64,000 bases of DNA, from contig NZ_CP043575.1 of assembly GCF_014076495.1 (NCBI RefSeq), positions 3,782,001-3,846,000 on the forward strand, given 5' to 3'. Positions within the stretch are counted from its first letter, which is position 1; the number at the start of each line of letters is the position of its first letter. Shown here in pieces: positions 34,254 through 42,257 of this stretch. Origin of the DNA: Comamonas koreensis. GTDB lineage: Bacteria > Pseudomonadota > Gammaproteobacteria > Burkholderiales > Burkholderiaceae_C. The position numbers and the translations under genes were made by a program. The notes beneath the pieces were generated by a model. That model saw only the letters and a program-made list of their open reading frames with translations, made no database searches and was not told where the DNA came from.

Positions 34254-35114
34254 ATGATGATTTTCAAGAAAATTGCATTGGTTGGCGCCTTGCTCGGCAC
34301 CGGTTTGGCACAGGCGTTTGCGCCTCAGACAGGCACCTGGATTGTGACCAGCGAAGTCAATGGCAAGCCAGGCCGTGGCTTGGCGATTGATGTGCAGGAC
34401 AATACCTTGGTCATGCAAATGTATGCATACGATGCCAGTGGTAACGCTACGTTCTATATGACCAGCGGCACCTTGGCCAATGACAATTACGCAGCACCCC
34501 TCAACAAATACCGTGGCGGTCGTTATCTCGGTAGCGGCGAGCTGTCCGGCAAGGAAGATGGCAGTGCAGGCACTGTGTCGATGCGCTTTGTCTCGGGTAC
34601 CAAAGGCTACATAACGCTTCCTGGCGAGGCAGAGAAAGAGATTTCGCGTTTTAACTTTGCTTACGGCAATGATCCCCAAGGCCTCAAAGGCATATGGCTG
34701 TTCAGTCCCCTCAATTCACTGACGCCAACGGCAGACTTTTTCAGGCTCGAAAAGGCGCAACCAGCGACGCAGTATGGCAATGGCCTCATGGCCAGCTCAG
34801 ATGGCAGCTTTGGCTGCGAACACCAAGTCACCGGTAATGCCGCCGGAACCGTACTCTGTGTCAAGGTGAACTCGGCAGGTAAAGTTCTGCGCGGCTACCA
34901 ATTCATCTATAGCGTGAATGACGGAGAAGGCAATTTGCTCAATAGCCTTGGCCAGGCTACGTCGATTGCCGCCATGCGCCGTTTGGCAAACCGCACAGAC
35001 ACCGGCACAGGGATTTTCCTGAAATCCGAGTCGAGTGAAGAAGCTGCAGCAGCTGTGGTAAGCCCAGACCAACTGCGCCTGGCCATCGAAAGCGTGGCAG
35101 CACAAGTGGAATAA
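34254..35114 (+). CDS. Secreted protein with one GKPGRG domain
   Basis: A 286-residue exported protein of unknown function. A short signal peptide (IALVGALLGTGLAQA) is followed at once by the domain shared with the 535-residue protein at 14870-16477: GTWIVTSEVNGKPGRG, DVQDNTLVMQ, YRGGRYLGSG, then LPGEAEK. Here the domain is present once, followed by a distinct C-terminal half of about 150 residues with two cysteines. ATG codons at 34254 and 34257 are both possible. It is a paralogue of one half of the larger protein, 18 kb away. Confidence 0.72.
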   Translation: MMIFKKIALVGALLGTGLAQAFAPQTGTWIVTSEVNGKPGRGLAIDVQDNTLVMQMYAYDASGNATFYMTSGTLANDNYAAPLNKYRGGRYLGSGELSGKEDGSAGTVSMRFVSGTKGYITLPGEAEKEISRFNFAYGNDPQGLKGIWLFSPLNSLTPTADFFRLEKAQPATQYGNGLMASSDGSFGCEHQVTGNAAGTVLCVKVNSAGKVLRGYQFIYSVNDGEGNLLNSLGQATSIAAMRRLANRTDTGTGIFLKSESSEEAAAAVVSPDQLRLAIESVAAQVE

Positions 35115-35184
35115 GCGACAGCGCTCTCAGACCCCACTTTTCAACTGCCTCCAAGAAGTTGGACAGTTGAATCTTAAAGGCTCG

Positions 35185-35222
35185 AGGCCTGGGTTCGGTA
35201 CTCTATCGGACCCAGGCCTTTT
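35185..35222. terminator. Terminator hairpin after the GKPGRG-domain gene
   Basis: AGGCCTGGGT / ACCCAGGCCT with a 15-base loop ends in TTTT (plus strand), about 70 bases after the stop codon. The surrounding gene-free gap (35115-35456) also holds a 10-base direct repeat, GACAGTTGAA, at 35162-35171 and 35280-35289. I see nothing else in it. Confidence 0.65.
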
Positions 35223-35456
35223 AGTTTGAGCTTCAAACGGATGAGGTTGTCGTTGTGAATGCTGTCTTGTAGCCCTTTAGACAGTTGAACGATGCCCCCA
35301 AACCTGCCAAACCATAGGAACCTCGGCTTGCGTGTTCCCAGTTTGGCGCTCTCATCTTATTTCGCCTTGGAAAAAACCCCATGGCTTGAACTGGTGTCCA
35401 CCTTCAGAGGTGCAGTTCCTCCCGCGGTTTTTAGTATCCGCGTTGCCGCGTCCGTT

Positions 35457-36557
35457 TCAAGAAACACTAGAGATCGATTTGCGCCTGAATCCCAGCGAGA
35501 ACTCCTTCTTGCTCCATGTCTTGAACAGCGCCAATGCGGGCTCCTCGACAAGCTTCCACGACACCAGTGCCACTATCCAGGTCAGGGGGATGGCCACCGC
35601 CGTCATCTGCAGCGGCGTAGCGGCAGGGTAGAACTTGGCGATCAACTGCTGTATCGGCCAGCCATACAAGTAGGTGCCATAGGAGATATCCAACATCCAG
35701 GGCGGTGAAGGCAGGCGTGGAACATATGCCAGCCAGAATATGAAATAGACAAGCGCGACGGAAAAAACCCACTCATAGTGAACCGTGTGCCGGCATACCC
35801 AGGCCACCAGTGCCAATAGCGCCACGATGGAGAGGTGCAGTGGAATACGAGTTTTGTGAATGTAGAACAGCGCGCCACAAGCAAAAAACAAGGCCAGCCG
35901 GGCGGCTTCCTGCAAGGGAACAGATTGGAGCTGTGCGGACTGGTAGGTCCAGATAGCAAATCCCGCAATCAACGCGCTCGTCAGCCAGCGCCAGGAAAAA
36001 ATACCCAAGACCCCCAGCACCCCCATATAGAGGTACATAGTCCCTTCAATGGGCAAAGTCCAAAGCGAGCCATTGACAGCGGGGCTGTAACGGTTCCCCT
36101 CAAAAACTCCGGGGAGCAGCCACTGTATTTCCGCCAGGGATGCGTTGGACCACACATACGTCCACGTCAGCGGAGATGACCAATAATCGGCCTGCGATTG
36201 CACGGTGACAAGGGGGCCCAGCACGAGCGCACAGACAAGTACGCAGACCCATAAGCCAGGAAACAAGCGAACAGCACGCGCCAGGGCGAACCGCACGATG
36301 GACTTGCTTCTGTCCAAGCTGCCGGCGACCAGAAAACCGCTGATCAGAAAAAATACCGCTACCGCGACATCGCCTGAATAGCGGTAGTTCAGGTACTGGG
36401 TAAAAAAATCGCGCTGAGCGCTGCCCAATGCCGCAAGGGCAAAGCCATGCCCGTAGATGACGAGGGTTGCTGCCACCAGGCGTATCAGCAGAAAATTATC
36501 CCTGCGCCCCTCTGCGCCGCCTGCCACCTCCAGGTAGTGTCCAATGGTGTATTTCAT
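35457..36557 (-). CDS. Acyltransferase 3 family membrane protein
   Basis: A 366-residue integral membrane acyltransferase, of the kind that adds acetyl or other acyl groups to O-antigen, capsule or other surface glycans. It starts with the family block RRDNFLLIRLVAATLVIYGHGFAL, which contains the RxxAxxxVxxxH-like catalytic His. FFLISGFLVAGSL and about ten hydrophobic helices follow, then the C-terminal LVEEPALALF. It stands alone with no glycosyltransferases nearby, so the acceptor is unknown. Its 3' end reaches the gene-free gap after 35114. Confidence 0.88.
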   Translation of the reverse strand: MKYTIGHYLEVAGGAEGRRDNFLLIRLVAATLVIYGHGFALAALGSAQRDFFTQYLNYRYSGDVAVAVFFLISGFLVAGSLDRSKSIVRFALARAVRLFPGLWVCVLVCALVLGPLVTVQSQADYWSSPLTWTYVWSNASLAEIQWLLPGVFEGNRYSPAVNGSLWTLPIEGTMYLYMGVLGVLGIFSWRWLTSALIAGFAIWTYQSAQLQSVPLQEAARLALFFACGALFYIHKTRIPLHLSIVALLALVAWVCRHTVHYEWVFSVALVYFIFWLAYVPRLPSPPWMLDISYGTYLYGWPIQQLIAKFYPAATPLQMTAVAIPLTWIVALVSWKLVEEPALALFKTWSKKEFSLGFRRKSISSVS

Positions 36558-37407
36558 AAATGCTTATCGTTCGCCCCATGGCGGTCGTCCTCGATTGGCG
36601 TAGTTTTTACAACACCACGGACCTGCTGAACCTTGGCTCAGCCCGATTGCGTGGATCGACTGCAGCACACGCTATACGCTTTCCGGGATCCGTCGCCCTA
36701 CGCATCATCAAAAAAAGCGGGCTGGGACCACCATGCCGATGGCAGGTGAGGCGCAATGAACGCGCCGCTGGCACCAATGACAAAGCGGATGCACGCGTCA
36801 ATGGCAAACAGGAGGGCCCACCGATCCATCAACCATGGGATGCCGCTGGCGACAAAGCGCAACTATGCCATGTTTACACGGCCTTTACAGGCTTTTTCGT
36901 CACGAATGCGCTCAAGCCCACCGTGCCCTGCGAACAACAGACACCCCAAAATAGCGGACTCTGCTTTGCATAAAAAAAGCGCCCACTGAAAAACCAGTGA
37001 GCGCCTTTTTGGCTTGTATGGGCTGGCGTCAATTGAATCCTGCCTTCTATACTACAAAACCTTAGATTTCAAGAATTTTTCTTGTGCCTTATACCCCCTC
37101 CTGTACCCCCACTTTTTGAGTGCTACCAAGTTACTCCGATGGGGCAAATCAGAGTCAGCTGACGCCGCTGGTCCTATCGATGGGATAGAAAAGGAAATGC
37201 CACATCATGCGAGCCCCACAAAAATCTGTACGGCGAGGGCGTCACAACAAATTAGTCAGGGCTCAACAAGAAGGCAATGGGATGGAAAGACTCCCTTGAA
37301 GAGAGAAACGGAAAGTGAACTGCAACGCTTACACCCCTCGCCGATGTCCAGCCTCAGCCAGATCTATGCATCGCATGCGCCGCCCCCAAGTTCCGCCAGC
37401 GTCACCA
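36558..37407. other. Gene-poor region, likely edge of the accessory island
   Basis: About 850 bases with no convincing gene. On the minus strand around 36710-36865, an open stretch reads MDRWALLFAIDACIRFVIGA and may be the last helix pair of a lost membrane protein. From about 37020 the base composition drops and gene style changes. I looked for a tRNA 3' end or direct repeat that would mark an attachment site and found none I could defend. Confidence 0.4.
36973..37010. terminator. Bidirectional terminator hairpin
   Basis: AAAAAGCGCCCACTG / CAGTGAGCGCCTTTTT forms a 10-bp stem with one mismatch, a 6-base AAAAAC-type loop, and runs of A before and T after. It could stop transcripts from either side, just before composition changes near 37020. 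Confidence 0.75.
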
Positions 37408-38358
37408 TCAGACTCCAGAGCTCCCCGCAGGGAGCCAGCCCTGGCGATACCCGCCATTTCTTTTTAAGTACTCTGCCATGTAGCGCACCAAATCATCATT
37501 TCCAAAAACAGCATCGACTATTTTTGATCTATTCTCTCCTTGTTCCATTGATAGTTTTTTAATGTTTTTTATAGATTTTTCAGACAACGAAAAATTCACT
37601 TGCTTAGTTGCCTTTGTCGCCCTTGAATTTCTATTATTAAACAGCATTTGTATTTTTTTTATACTCAAATCCACTTTCTCTGGATTTTCTCTGCTATTTT
37701 TATAAAAATAAATTCTTATTTCATCAGAATCAGAAAATCTACTGCACCCCGCGCTTGCATTCTTCAAATGGTCATAGGCAGCCAATAGTCTATCAGGTTT
37801 ACCATCAAACCAACTACATCTTTGCGTCAACTGCTGCGCCTCAAAAACACGAACTTCCAATCGTCTAAGCTCAATCTCTTTCGCAGATGGTGCAACATCC
37901 CAAGCGTCAAAAAGAAATATTATTTTTTCCCGAATTGAAAAACCGATATTCCCAAATATCAACCTTAACCCAGAAAATTTCTCATTGAATGAAAATCTAT
38001 TACCAGGAAGTTGATTTGCAAAATCAGAAACAAAAATTTCATCAATGTACGAGTTGCAAATAAACTCCTCAAACTTAGATTCACCAATAAAACCAAAGTT
38101 AGACTCATGCAACCTTTTTGAAAGAGTATATCTCTTGAAATCCCTTACTATTGCCTCAGTCCACCCTGCATTGGAACTCAACACCTGCATTACGTCAATT
38201 TTAAATGAAGACTGCATACGAAATCGCGAGTCAGCCCCTAATCGAAGTGCTGCGGCAAGATACCTAAATCCTCTTTCATCTATTGAACATCCTTCAAAAA
38301 TTTTATCAAATTGATCGATCAAATTTTGATTAGGGTTTGGTGCTTTGTAAATTGGCAT
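37408..38358 (-). CDS. Hypothetical protein with DNA-binding-like C-terminus
   Basis: A 316-residue protein from a distinctly AT-rich gene, unlike its GC-rich surroundings. I do not recognise the main part, which is mixed alpha-helical with many Lys, Asn and Phe. Near the C-terminus KQVNFSLSEKSIKNIKKLS followed by NRSKIVDAVF looks like a ribbon-helix-helix (a short strand, then two helices), as in plasmid and phage regulators. There is no membrane segment or signal. It has no operon partner. The composition points to horizontal transfer; a role in control of a mobile element or in defence is only a guess. Confidence 0.6.
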   Translation of the reverse strand: MPIYKAPNPNQNLIDQFDKIFEGCSIDERGFRYLAAALRLGADSRFRMQSSFKIDVMQVLSSNAGWTEAIVRDFKRYTLSKRLHESNFGFIGESKFEEFICNSYIDEIFVSDFANQLPGNRFSFNEKFSGLRLIFGNIGFSIREKIIFLFDAWDVAPSAKEIELRRLEVRVFEAQQLTQRCSWFDGKPDRLLAAYDHLKNASAGCSRFSDSDEIRIYFYKNSRENPEKVDLSIKKIQMLFNNRNSRATKATKQVNFSLSEKSIKNIKKLSMEQGENRSKIVDAVFGNDDLVRYMAEYLKRNGGYRQGWLPAGSSGV

Positions 38359-38682
38359 TTATACGTAGGTATTTTCAAGATGAAATCAAGCAACTTTCTA
38401 GCCGCCATCTAGACATCATATAGGCATTCTTTGAGCGTGTCACCTTCGTGGCAACTCAAGCCTTCCGTCGCTAGTTCCCAGGTCGAGTGCAGAACGATCA
38501 GCAAACCTCATGGCATCGACTTACGAGCGTTAGCAGCGTGGCCGCCCTTAAAACGAAATAGACGTAACAGGCAACGCCTCACCGTACAACGGTATTTCGA
38601 TTCTCTGGCTTGAGTCAGTGCTAATAAAAAATCAATTTATCGCGTCATTAATGAATCCAATGAATCAACCTTGGAGTTCATC
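38359..38682. other. Gene-free gap upstream of AlpA-like gene
   Basis: About 320 bases of mixed composition. No reading frame has coding character. It probably carries the promoters of the two divergent flanking genes (37408-38358 minus and 38683-38874 plus). Confidence 0.35.
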
Positions 38683-38874
38683 ATGCGCATTCTAAAACTG
38701 AAAGAAGTTCTCAATCGAACGGGTCTTGGTAAAACCACCTTATATATGCTCATCAGCAATGGGAATTTTCCTCAGCAAATCCCTTTAGGATTGCGTGCAG
38801 TTGGCTGGCTGGAGAGTGAGATTGATGCATGGATTCTTGATAAAATTGAATCCAGGAACAGGATAACTTCTTAA
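38683..38874 (+). CDS. AlpA-like HTH regulator / excisionase
   Basis: A 63-residue protein starting MRILKLKEVLNRTGLGKTTLYMLI. It has the AlpA/MerR-type helix-turn-helix and the family tail VGWLESEIDAWILDKI. AlpA proteins activate or assist excision of P4-like and CP4-57-like elements. The ATG at 38683 has TTGGAG upstream. The next gene on the same strand encodes a YagK/YfjJ protein, a pairing also found in such elements. A cognate integrase is not present in the window. Confidence 0.82.
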   Translation: MRILKLKEVLNRTGLGKTTLYMLISNGNFPQQIPLGLRAVGWLESEIDAWILDKIESRNRITS

Positions 38875-39163
38875 TTATTTTACAGAGTGGAAATTTATTT
38901 AAAAATCTCGGAAAATTGCCTTTAACATCAAAAAACAAAGGCAATTTCTCGTGATTTCAGAGGAAAGTCATCAATCCCAACCTGAAGGGTTTGTATGTTT
39001 AAGTATTATTAATAGAAGAACTTATAAACATACATTGATCAGAATTCCTCAATATCCAACTCATTATTAATTAACAAAAGGTACTTTTAATTACTTTAAT
39101 TTTAAAAATTAAAATATTAATCCTAAAGTGAAGTGTATGTCTAATCCACAAAGGACATACTTC

Positions 39164-39817
39164 ATGAATCAATTTTTATTCAACAGTAATTTTCACCCGT
39201 GTAACCAACATAGCTATCGCGGCTATGACACTCAATCAAAGCATGGCCCACTCATTCAGAATTACCTAAATAGAACTCATACGTGTTTTACCAAAGCACT
39301 AGACGACTATGGTCGCGTATGCCTCATTCGGTTTGATCTGCACGTACCTGAGGTGTGCACACCAGAAGCATTGACGGACAATAGGTTGATTTATCGATTC
39401 TTCTCTTCACTCAAAGCAAAAATCGCATACTCTCAAGATCAAAGCATAAAGCTTGGAAATCGTGTTCACCACACGGAATTGCGCTATATCTGGTGCAGAG
39501 AGTTAAGTACTCAAGGGCGCGTTCACTTTCATGTGGCGCTGCTGCTCAATGCTGCTGCGTATTCATTCATTGGTAAATTTAATTTATCAAACAACAATAT
39601 GTACTCCCGCATCCATCAAGCATGGGGAAGCGCTTTGCACGCATTTCCAGAGGATTTACAGGGGCTTATTCACATTCCTGAAAACCCATGCTACGAGATC
39701 ATTCGTGGTAATGATGCGTCGTTCAATGAGGCTTTCAAGCGCGTCAGTTATCTGTGCAAAGTGAACTCTAAGGAGTTTGGCAATCACTACCATTGCTTTG
39801 GGTGCAGCAGGGTTTAG
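39164..39817 (+). CDS. YagK/YfjJ (inovirus Gp2-like) family protein
   Basis: A 217-residue AT-rich gene product. It resembles the YagK/YfjJ C-terminal family, also annotated as inovirus Gp2, with a replication-initiator-like core: RFDLHVPE, TELRYIWCRELSTQGRVHFHVALLLN (the HxH resembles the HUH metal-binding motif) and RVSYLCKV at the end. The ATG at 39164 follows AAAGGA; earlier in-frame starts at 39128 and 39137 lack a good binding site. With the AlpA-like gene it marks a satellite or cryptic prophage segment. Whether it nicks DNA is unproven. Confidence 0.78.
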   Translation: MNQFLFNSNFHPCNQHSYRGYDTQSKHGPLIQNYLNRTHTCFTKALDDYGRVCLIRFDLHVPEVCTPEALTDNRLIYRFFSSLKAKIAYSQDQSIKLGNRVHHTELRYIWCRELSTQGRVHFHVALLLNAAAYSFIGKFNLSNNNMYSRIHQAWGSALHAFPEDLQGLIHIPENPCYEIIRGNDASFNEAFKRVSYLCKVNSKEFGNHYHCFGCSRV

Positions 39818-39847
39818 CCGTGCAGTGAGATCAAGCGGACAAGAAAA

Positions 39848-39874
39848 AAGCAGTGGGTTATTCATCCACTGCTT
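39848..39874. terminator. Bidirectional terminator between convergent genes
   Basis: AAGCAGTGG / CCACTGCTT, a perfect 9-bp stem with a 9-base loop, has A-rich DNA before it and GTCTTT after. It separates the YagK/YfjJ-like gene from the convergent lipoprotein gene. Confidence 0.7.
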
Positions 39875-39891
39875 GTCTTTCGCGTGTGAGG

Positions 39892-40236
39892 TCACTTGTA
39901 GTACTTCTGACACTCACTGCTCTCAAACGCCTTAGTCAGTATCTCTGCCTGTGCCCTGGGCCCATAGCGGTATAGCGGAACGTCGTCCTGGAACCTCTCG
40001 TTCATGCGTATTCCAAGATAGGTCGGGCCAGTGGATGTGCTCAGCTTTTCCATCTCAATCGTCACCGTTGCCATGGCTCTTTTGGCGGCGGCATCTTTTC
40101 CAAGAAGACTGGCTACCTTTGCGCACCTGAAGGCCTTGTAGACCTTGTCTTCTGCCGAGCTGCAACCCGTCAGAACCAATGTGCTTATTGCCAGTACAGC
40201 GAGCAGTCCAATGGATCGGATTTTGTAGATATTCAT
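39892..40236 (-). CDS. Small predicted lipoprotein
   Basis: A 114-residue protein with a lipoprotein signal peptide: MNIYKIRSIGLLAVL, then lipobox LTGC at residues 22-25. The mature part has two further cysteines (FRCAKVAS and SSECQKYYK near the end). I chose the ATG at 40236 from the signal peptide length; 40263 and 40290 are also in frame, and both would overlap or abut the upstream gene. It is co-directional with the 165-residue membrane protein gene. No family recognised. Confidence 0.6.
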   Translation of the reverse strand: MNIYKIRSIGLLAVLAISTLVLTGCSSAEDKVYKAFRCAKVASLLGKDAAAKRAMATVTIEMEKLSTSTGPTYLGIRMNERFQDDVPLYRYGPRAQAEILTKAFESSECQKYYK

Positions 40237-40271
40237 GTCCAATGCGATCTGGGTAGTGCTCATGATTCGTC

Positions 40272-40769
40272 TCATAGCTTCTTGACGCATTCCAAGCCCT
40301 TTGCGACGAAGCCGGCAAAGTCTTCATCGTCGAAGTGATCCATGACCTTCTTCTCCAACGCTTTGAAGTACGGTTCTGTGCCGCTTTGCACACTGCCCCA
40401 AGCACCCTTTTCATCAATGATGCGTTTGTCGGTATCGAATGACAGCACGCATGCCGCCAAGGACTTTTCCATCATGCGGCGGTTCTCGCTTCTGCGTCCG
40501 CTGTCACTACTTCCTGCGAACCATTTGCTGTTGCGGTATTCCAGAACTTCTAGAAATGAATTTCCAAAGTCCTCTACAGAGTCTCCATCAATCTCTGGTT
40601 CGATGGAGAACACATACGAGGGCCAGAAAAGCAGGCCTCCCGACAATGCCTGCCCTACATTACGCGCCGTCCCACCGGATCGATAGCCATTGGCACTGTT
40701 CCAGTACACAAGTGGCACACACAGGAGACCTACCAACAGGTATCCACCAATCACCTTCCCAATCGTCAT
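40272..40769 (-). CDS. Hypothetical membrane-anchored protein
   Basis: A 165-residue protein with one N-terminal hydrophobic helix (VIGGYLLVGLLCVPLVYW) and a polar remainder holding two cysteines (AACVLSF and LECVKKL). GGGAG lies 9 bases before the ATG. It is upstream of, and probably co-transcribed with, the small lipoprotein gene. Unknown family. Confidence 0.55.
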   Translation of the reverse strand: MTIGKVIGGYLLVGLLCVPLVYWNSANGYRSGGTARNVGQALSGGLLFWPSYVFSIEPEIDGDSVEDFGNSFLEVLEYRNSKWFAGSSDSGRRSENRRMMEKSLAACVLSFDTDKRIIDEKGAWGSVQSGTEPYFKALEKKVMDHFDDEDFAGFVAKGLECVKKL

Positions 40770-40841
40770 CTCAAAGGCTCCCTCTTAAGATCCAGAACAC
40801 ACTGTCCTTAGTGGGCCTGCGCCCCGTCGCACAGTCCTCCT

Positions 40842-40988
40842 TCAGCGCTTGCCTCCCTCGGCCAAGACTATCAAGCCCCATACGGCCAAGGCCGGTATCA
40901 ACCACCAGCCAAACAGATACATAAAGAAGATCGCGAACAGCACGCACAGAATCAAATTGGCAATGAACGAGACCATGTGATCACCCAT
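40842..40988 (-). CDS. Small membrane protein
   Basis: A 48-residue protein that is almost entirely two hydrophobic stretches (FIANLILCVLFAIFFMYLFG and LIPALAVWGLIVLA) ending in GGKR. ATG at 40988 or 40976 could be the start. It is divergent from the XRE regulator gene at 41026. Small hydrophobic proteins next to XRE regulators can be toxins or accessory proteins of mobile elements, but nothing in the sequence proves that here. Confidence 0.5.
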   Translation of the reverse strand: MGDHMVSFIANLILCVLFAIFFMYLFGWWLIPALAVWGLIVLAEGGKR

Positions 40989-41025
40989 ATGTGAAGCAAA
41001 CTCCGTAGATACAAATGTATCAGAA

Positions 41026-41313
41026 ATGCATCCTGATGAGGTGTCAGCCAAGCCTCAGCCCCCTACCCAGTTGCCCGATCCAGACAATCTGCGTGATGTC
41101 TTGGCGTACTGGGTACGTCTCAAACGTGTGGAAAAGGGTTGGTCGCAGGAGCGCTTGGCGCTGGAGTGCGAGCTCGACAGAACCTATGTGTCTGCTGTGG
41201 AGCGGTCGCGCTGGAATGTGTCGCTCTCCAACATGGAGCGGCTTGCCCAAGCTCTGGGGGTGGATGTCTGGACGTTGCTAAAGCCACCGCAATCAGACGG
41301 CAGCGTGCAGTAA
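41026..41313 (+). CDS. XRE-family HTH regulator
   Basis: A 95-residue repressor-like protein. The Cro/C1-type helix-turn-helix spans about residues 27-85: VRLKRVEKGWSQERLALECEL, then TYVSAVERSRWNVSLSNMERLAQALGVDVWTLL. The remainder is a short polar tail. It is divergent from the small membrane protein gene with only 37 bases between starts, so autoregulation and control of that gene are likely. Confidence 0.85.
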   Translation: MHPDEVSAKPQPPTQLPDPDNLRDVLAYWVRLKRVEKGWSQERLALECELDRTYVSAVERSRWNVSLSNMERLAQALGVDVWTLLKPPQSDGSVQ

Positions 41314-41443
41314 GCGAGTTCATCGGCCTTCAAACCAGATGACATATGGCCATGAACTCCCCCCAAAGGAGCAGTTCATGGTCCATAAGATAGTTCCCTG
41401 AATGGTTGGCTGCTCGTGCTTTCTCGCATTCCTTCAAGCGGGC

Positions 41444-41749
41444 TTACGACTCTTCTAGTACCTTCTGCTTGATCGATTTCATGATGGAAATCTTCTGCCG
41501 GTTATTTTTCGACCAGCTCAGCTCAAAGCAACTGCGACCGAACTGGGCTCGCACAACCTGCACTTCCCGTATGGGAGCTATGTATCCAGCTTGCTGAGCG
41601 GAGAGCAGTTGCAGCACATGCTGACGATCTTCCTCGATCAGAGTGGCACCAACTGGGTAGCGATGCAATATGCCAGTAAAACAAAGCCGGGCCTGGTTGA
41701 TGCTAGAAAACGATTGATCACCGACATGAACGGGAATCGGCTGGGTCAT
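41444..41749 (-). CDS. DUF3223-like small protein
   Basis: A 101-residue protein starting MTQPIPVHVGDQSFSS. The pattern GDQSFSSINQARLCFTGILHRYPVGATLIEEDRQHVLQLL, then a basic strand with CFELSW and a lysine-rich end, resembles DUF3223, a domain with a role around nucleic acids in other proteins. The conserved His of that family is replaced here by Gln-Ala-Gly. ATG at 41749 is supported by GAGGAGG 6 bases upstream. It lies between the XRE gene and the defence-like operon, convergent with the former and divergent from the latter. Confidence 0.55.
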   Translation of the reverse strand: MTQPIPVHVGDQSFSSINQARLCFTGILHRYPVGATLIEEDRQHVLQLLSAQQAGYIAPIREVQVVRAQFGRSCFELSWSKNNRQKISIMKSIKQKVLEES

Positions 41750-42053
41750 CGGAACCTCCTCTGTGAATCCTCTTATTAACTGCTGCACACAGCGTGAAGC
41801 ATTCACAATATTTGGTCGATCGAGTGGGCGAAGAGATGCATTTTTGCTACCAAACTGAGCCTGCAGGGAAGACGCAATCTCACCGTCCTACAGTTAGCTC
41901 AAATCCGAGCACTGGTTAGATGTAGAAGCCAGCTCTGGCCTTTCTCAGTCAAGTCGAAGGCACAACCTTTCGAAATTCAATCGTTTTTTGTCAAGAATTG
42001 GAAAATTTTGCACTATCCTGCAGTCTTCCAACAATCATTTGACCGCCCTCTCC

Positions 42054-42257
42054 ATGTTCAACAACACCAGCGAAAGCGAAATCCTGACGATCAAGGAAGT
42101 CGCCGAGTTCCTGAAGGTGACGGAGCGCACGATCTACCGACTCGCAGCTGCCAAGCAAATACCTGCTTTCAAGGTCGGCGGTACATGGCGCTTCCGGGCG
42201 ACAGATATCGACGGCTGGATAGCCGACCAGTCGAAGAAGGCGGAGAACACCGATTGA
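42054..42257 (+). CDS. Excisionase-family HTH protein heading the defence-like operon
   Basis: A 67-residue helix-turn-helix protein of the MerR/excisionase type: ILTIKEVAEFLKVTERTIYRLAAAKQIPAFKVGGTWRF, then DIDGWIAD. Its TGA overlaps the TTG start of the helicase gene, so the two are translationally coupled. Such proteins often serve as the local transcription regulator of restriction-type operons. A possible -35 (TTGTCA, 41988-41993) lies upstream in an AT-rich stretch, but the -10 is weak. Confidence 0.8.
   Translation: MFNNTSESEILTIKEVAEFLKVTERTIYRLAAAKQIPAFKVGGTWRFRATDIDGWIADQSKKAENTD

Noticed and set aside
35162..35289. Direct repeat GACAGTTGAA as insertion-sequence remnant
   Set aside because: Only ten bases, same orientation, no transposase fragment between the copies. 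Chance or local duplication explains it equally well.
35292..35708. Plus-strand open frame of 138 codons
   Set aside because: It overlaps the well-supported acyltransferase gene on the other strand, has no ribosome binding site and no recognisable domain.
37011..37140. Possible attachment site (change of composition, C-rich run near 37090-37115)
   Set aside because: No matching direct repeat was found on the right side of the island near 62 kb and no tRNA 3' end or integrase is present.
37014..37562. Plus-strand open frame of 182 codons at the island edge
   Set aside because: Low-complexity, serine/histidine-rich translation with no family likeness. It runs into the 3' end of the minus-strand gene at 37408-38358.
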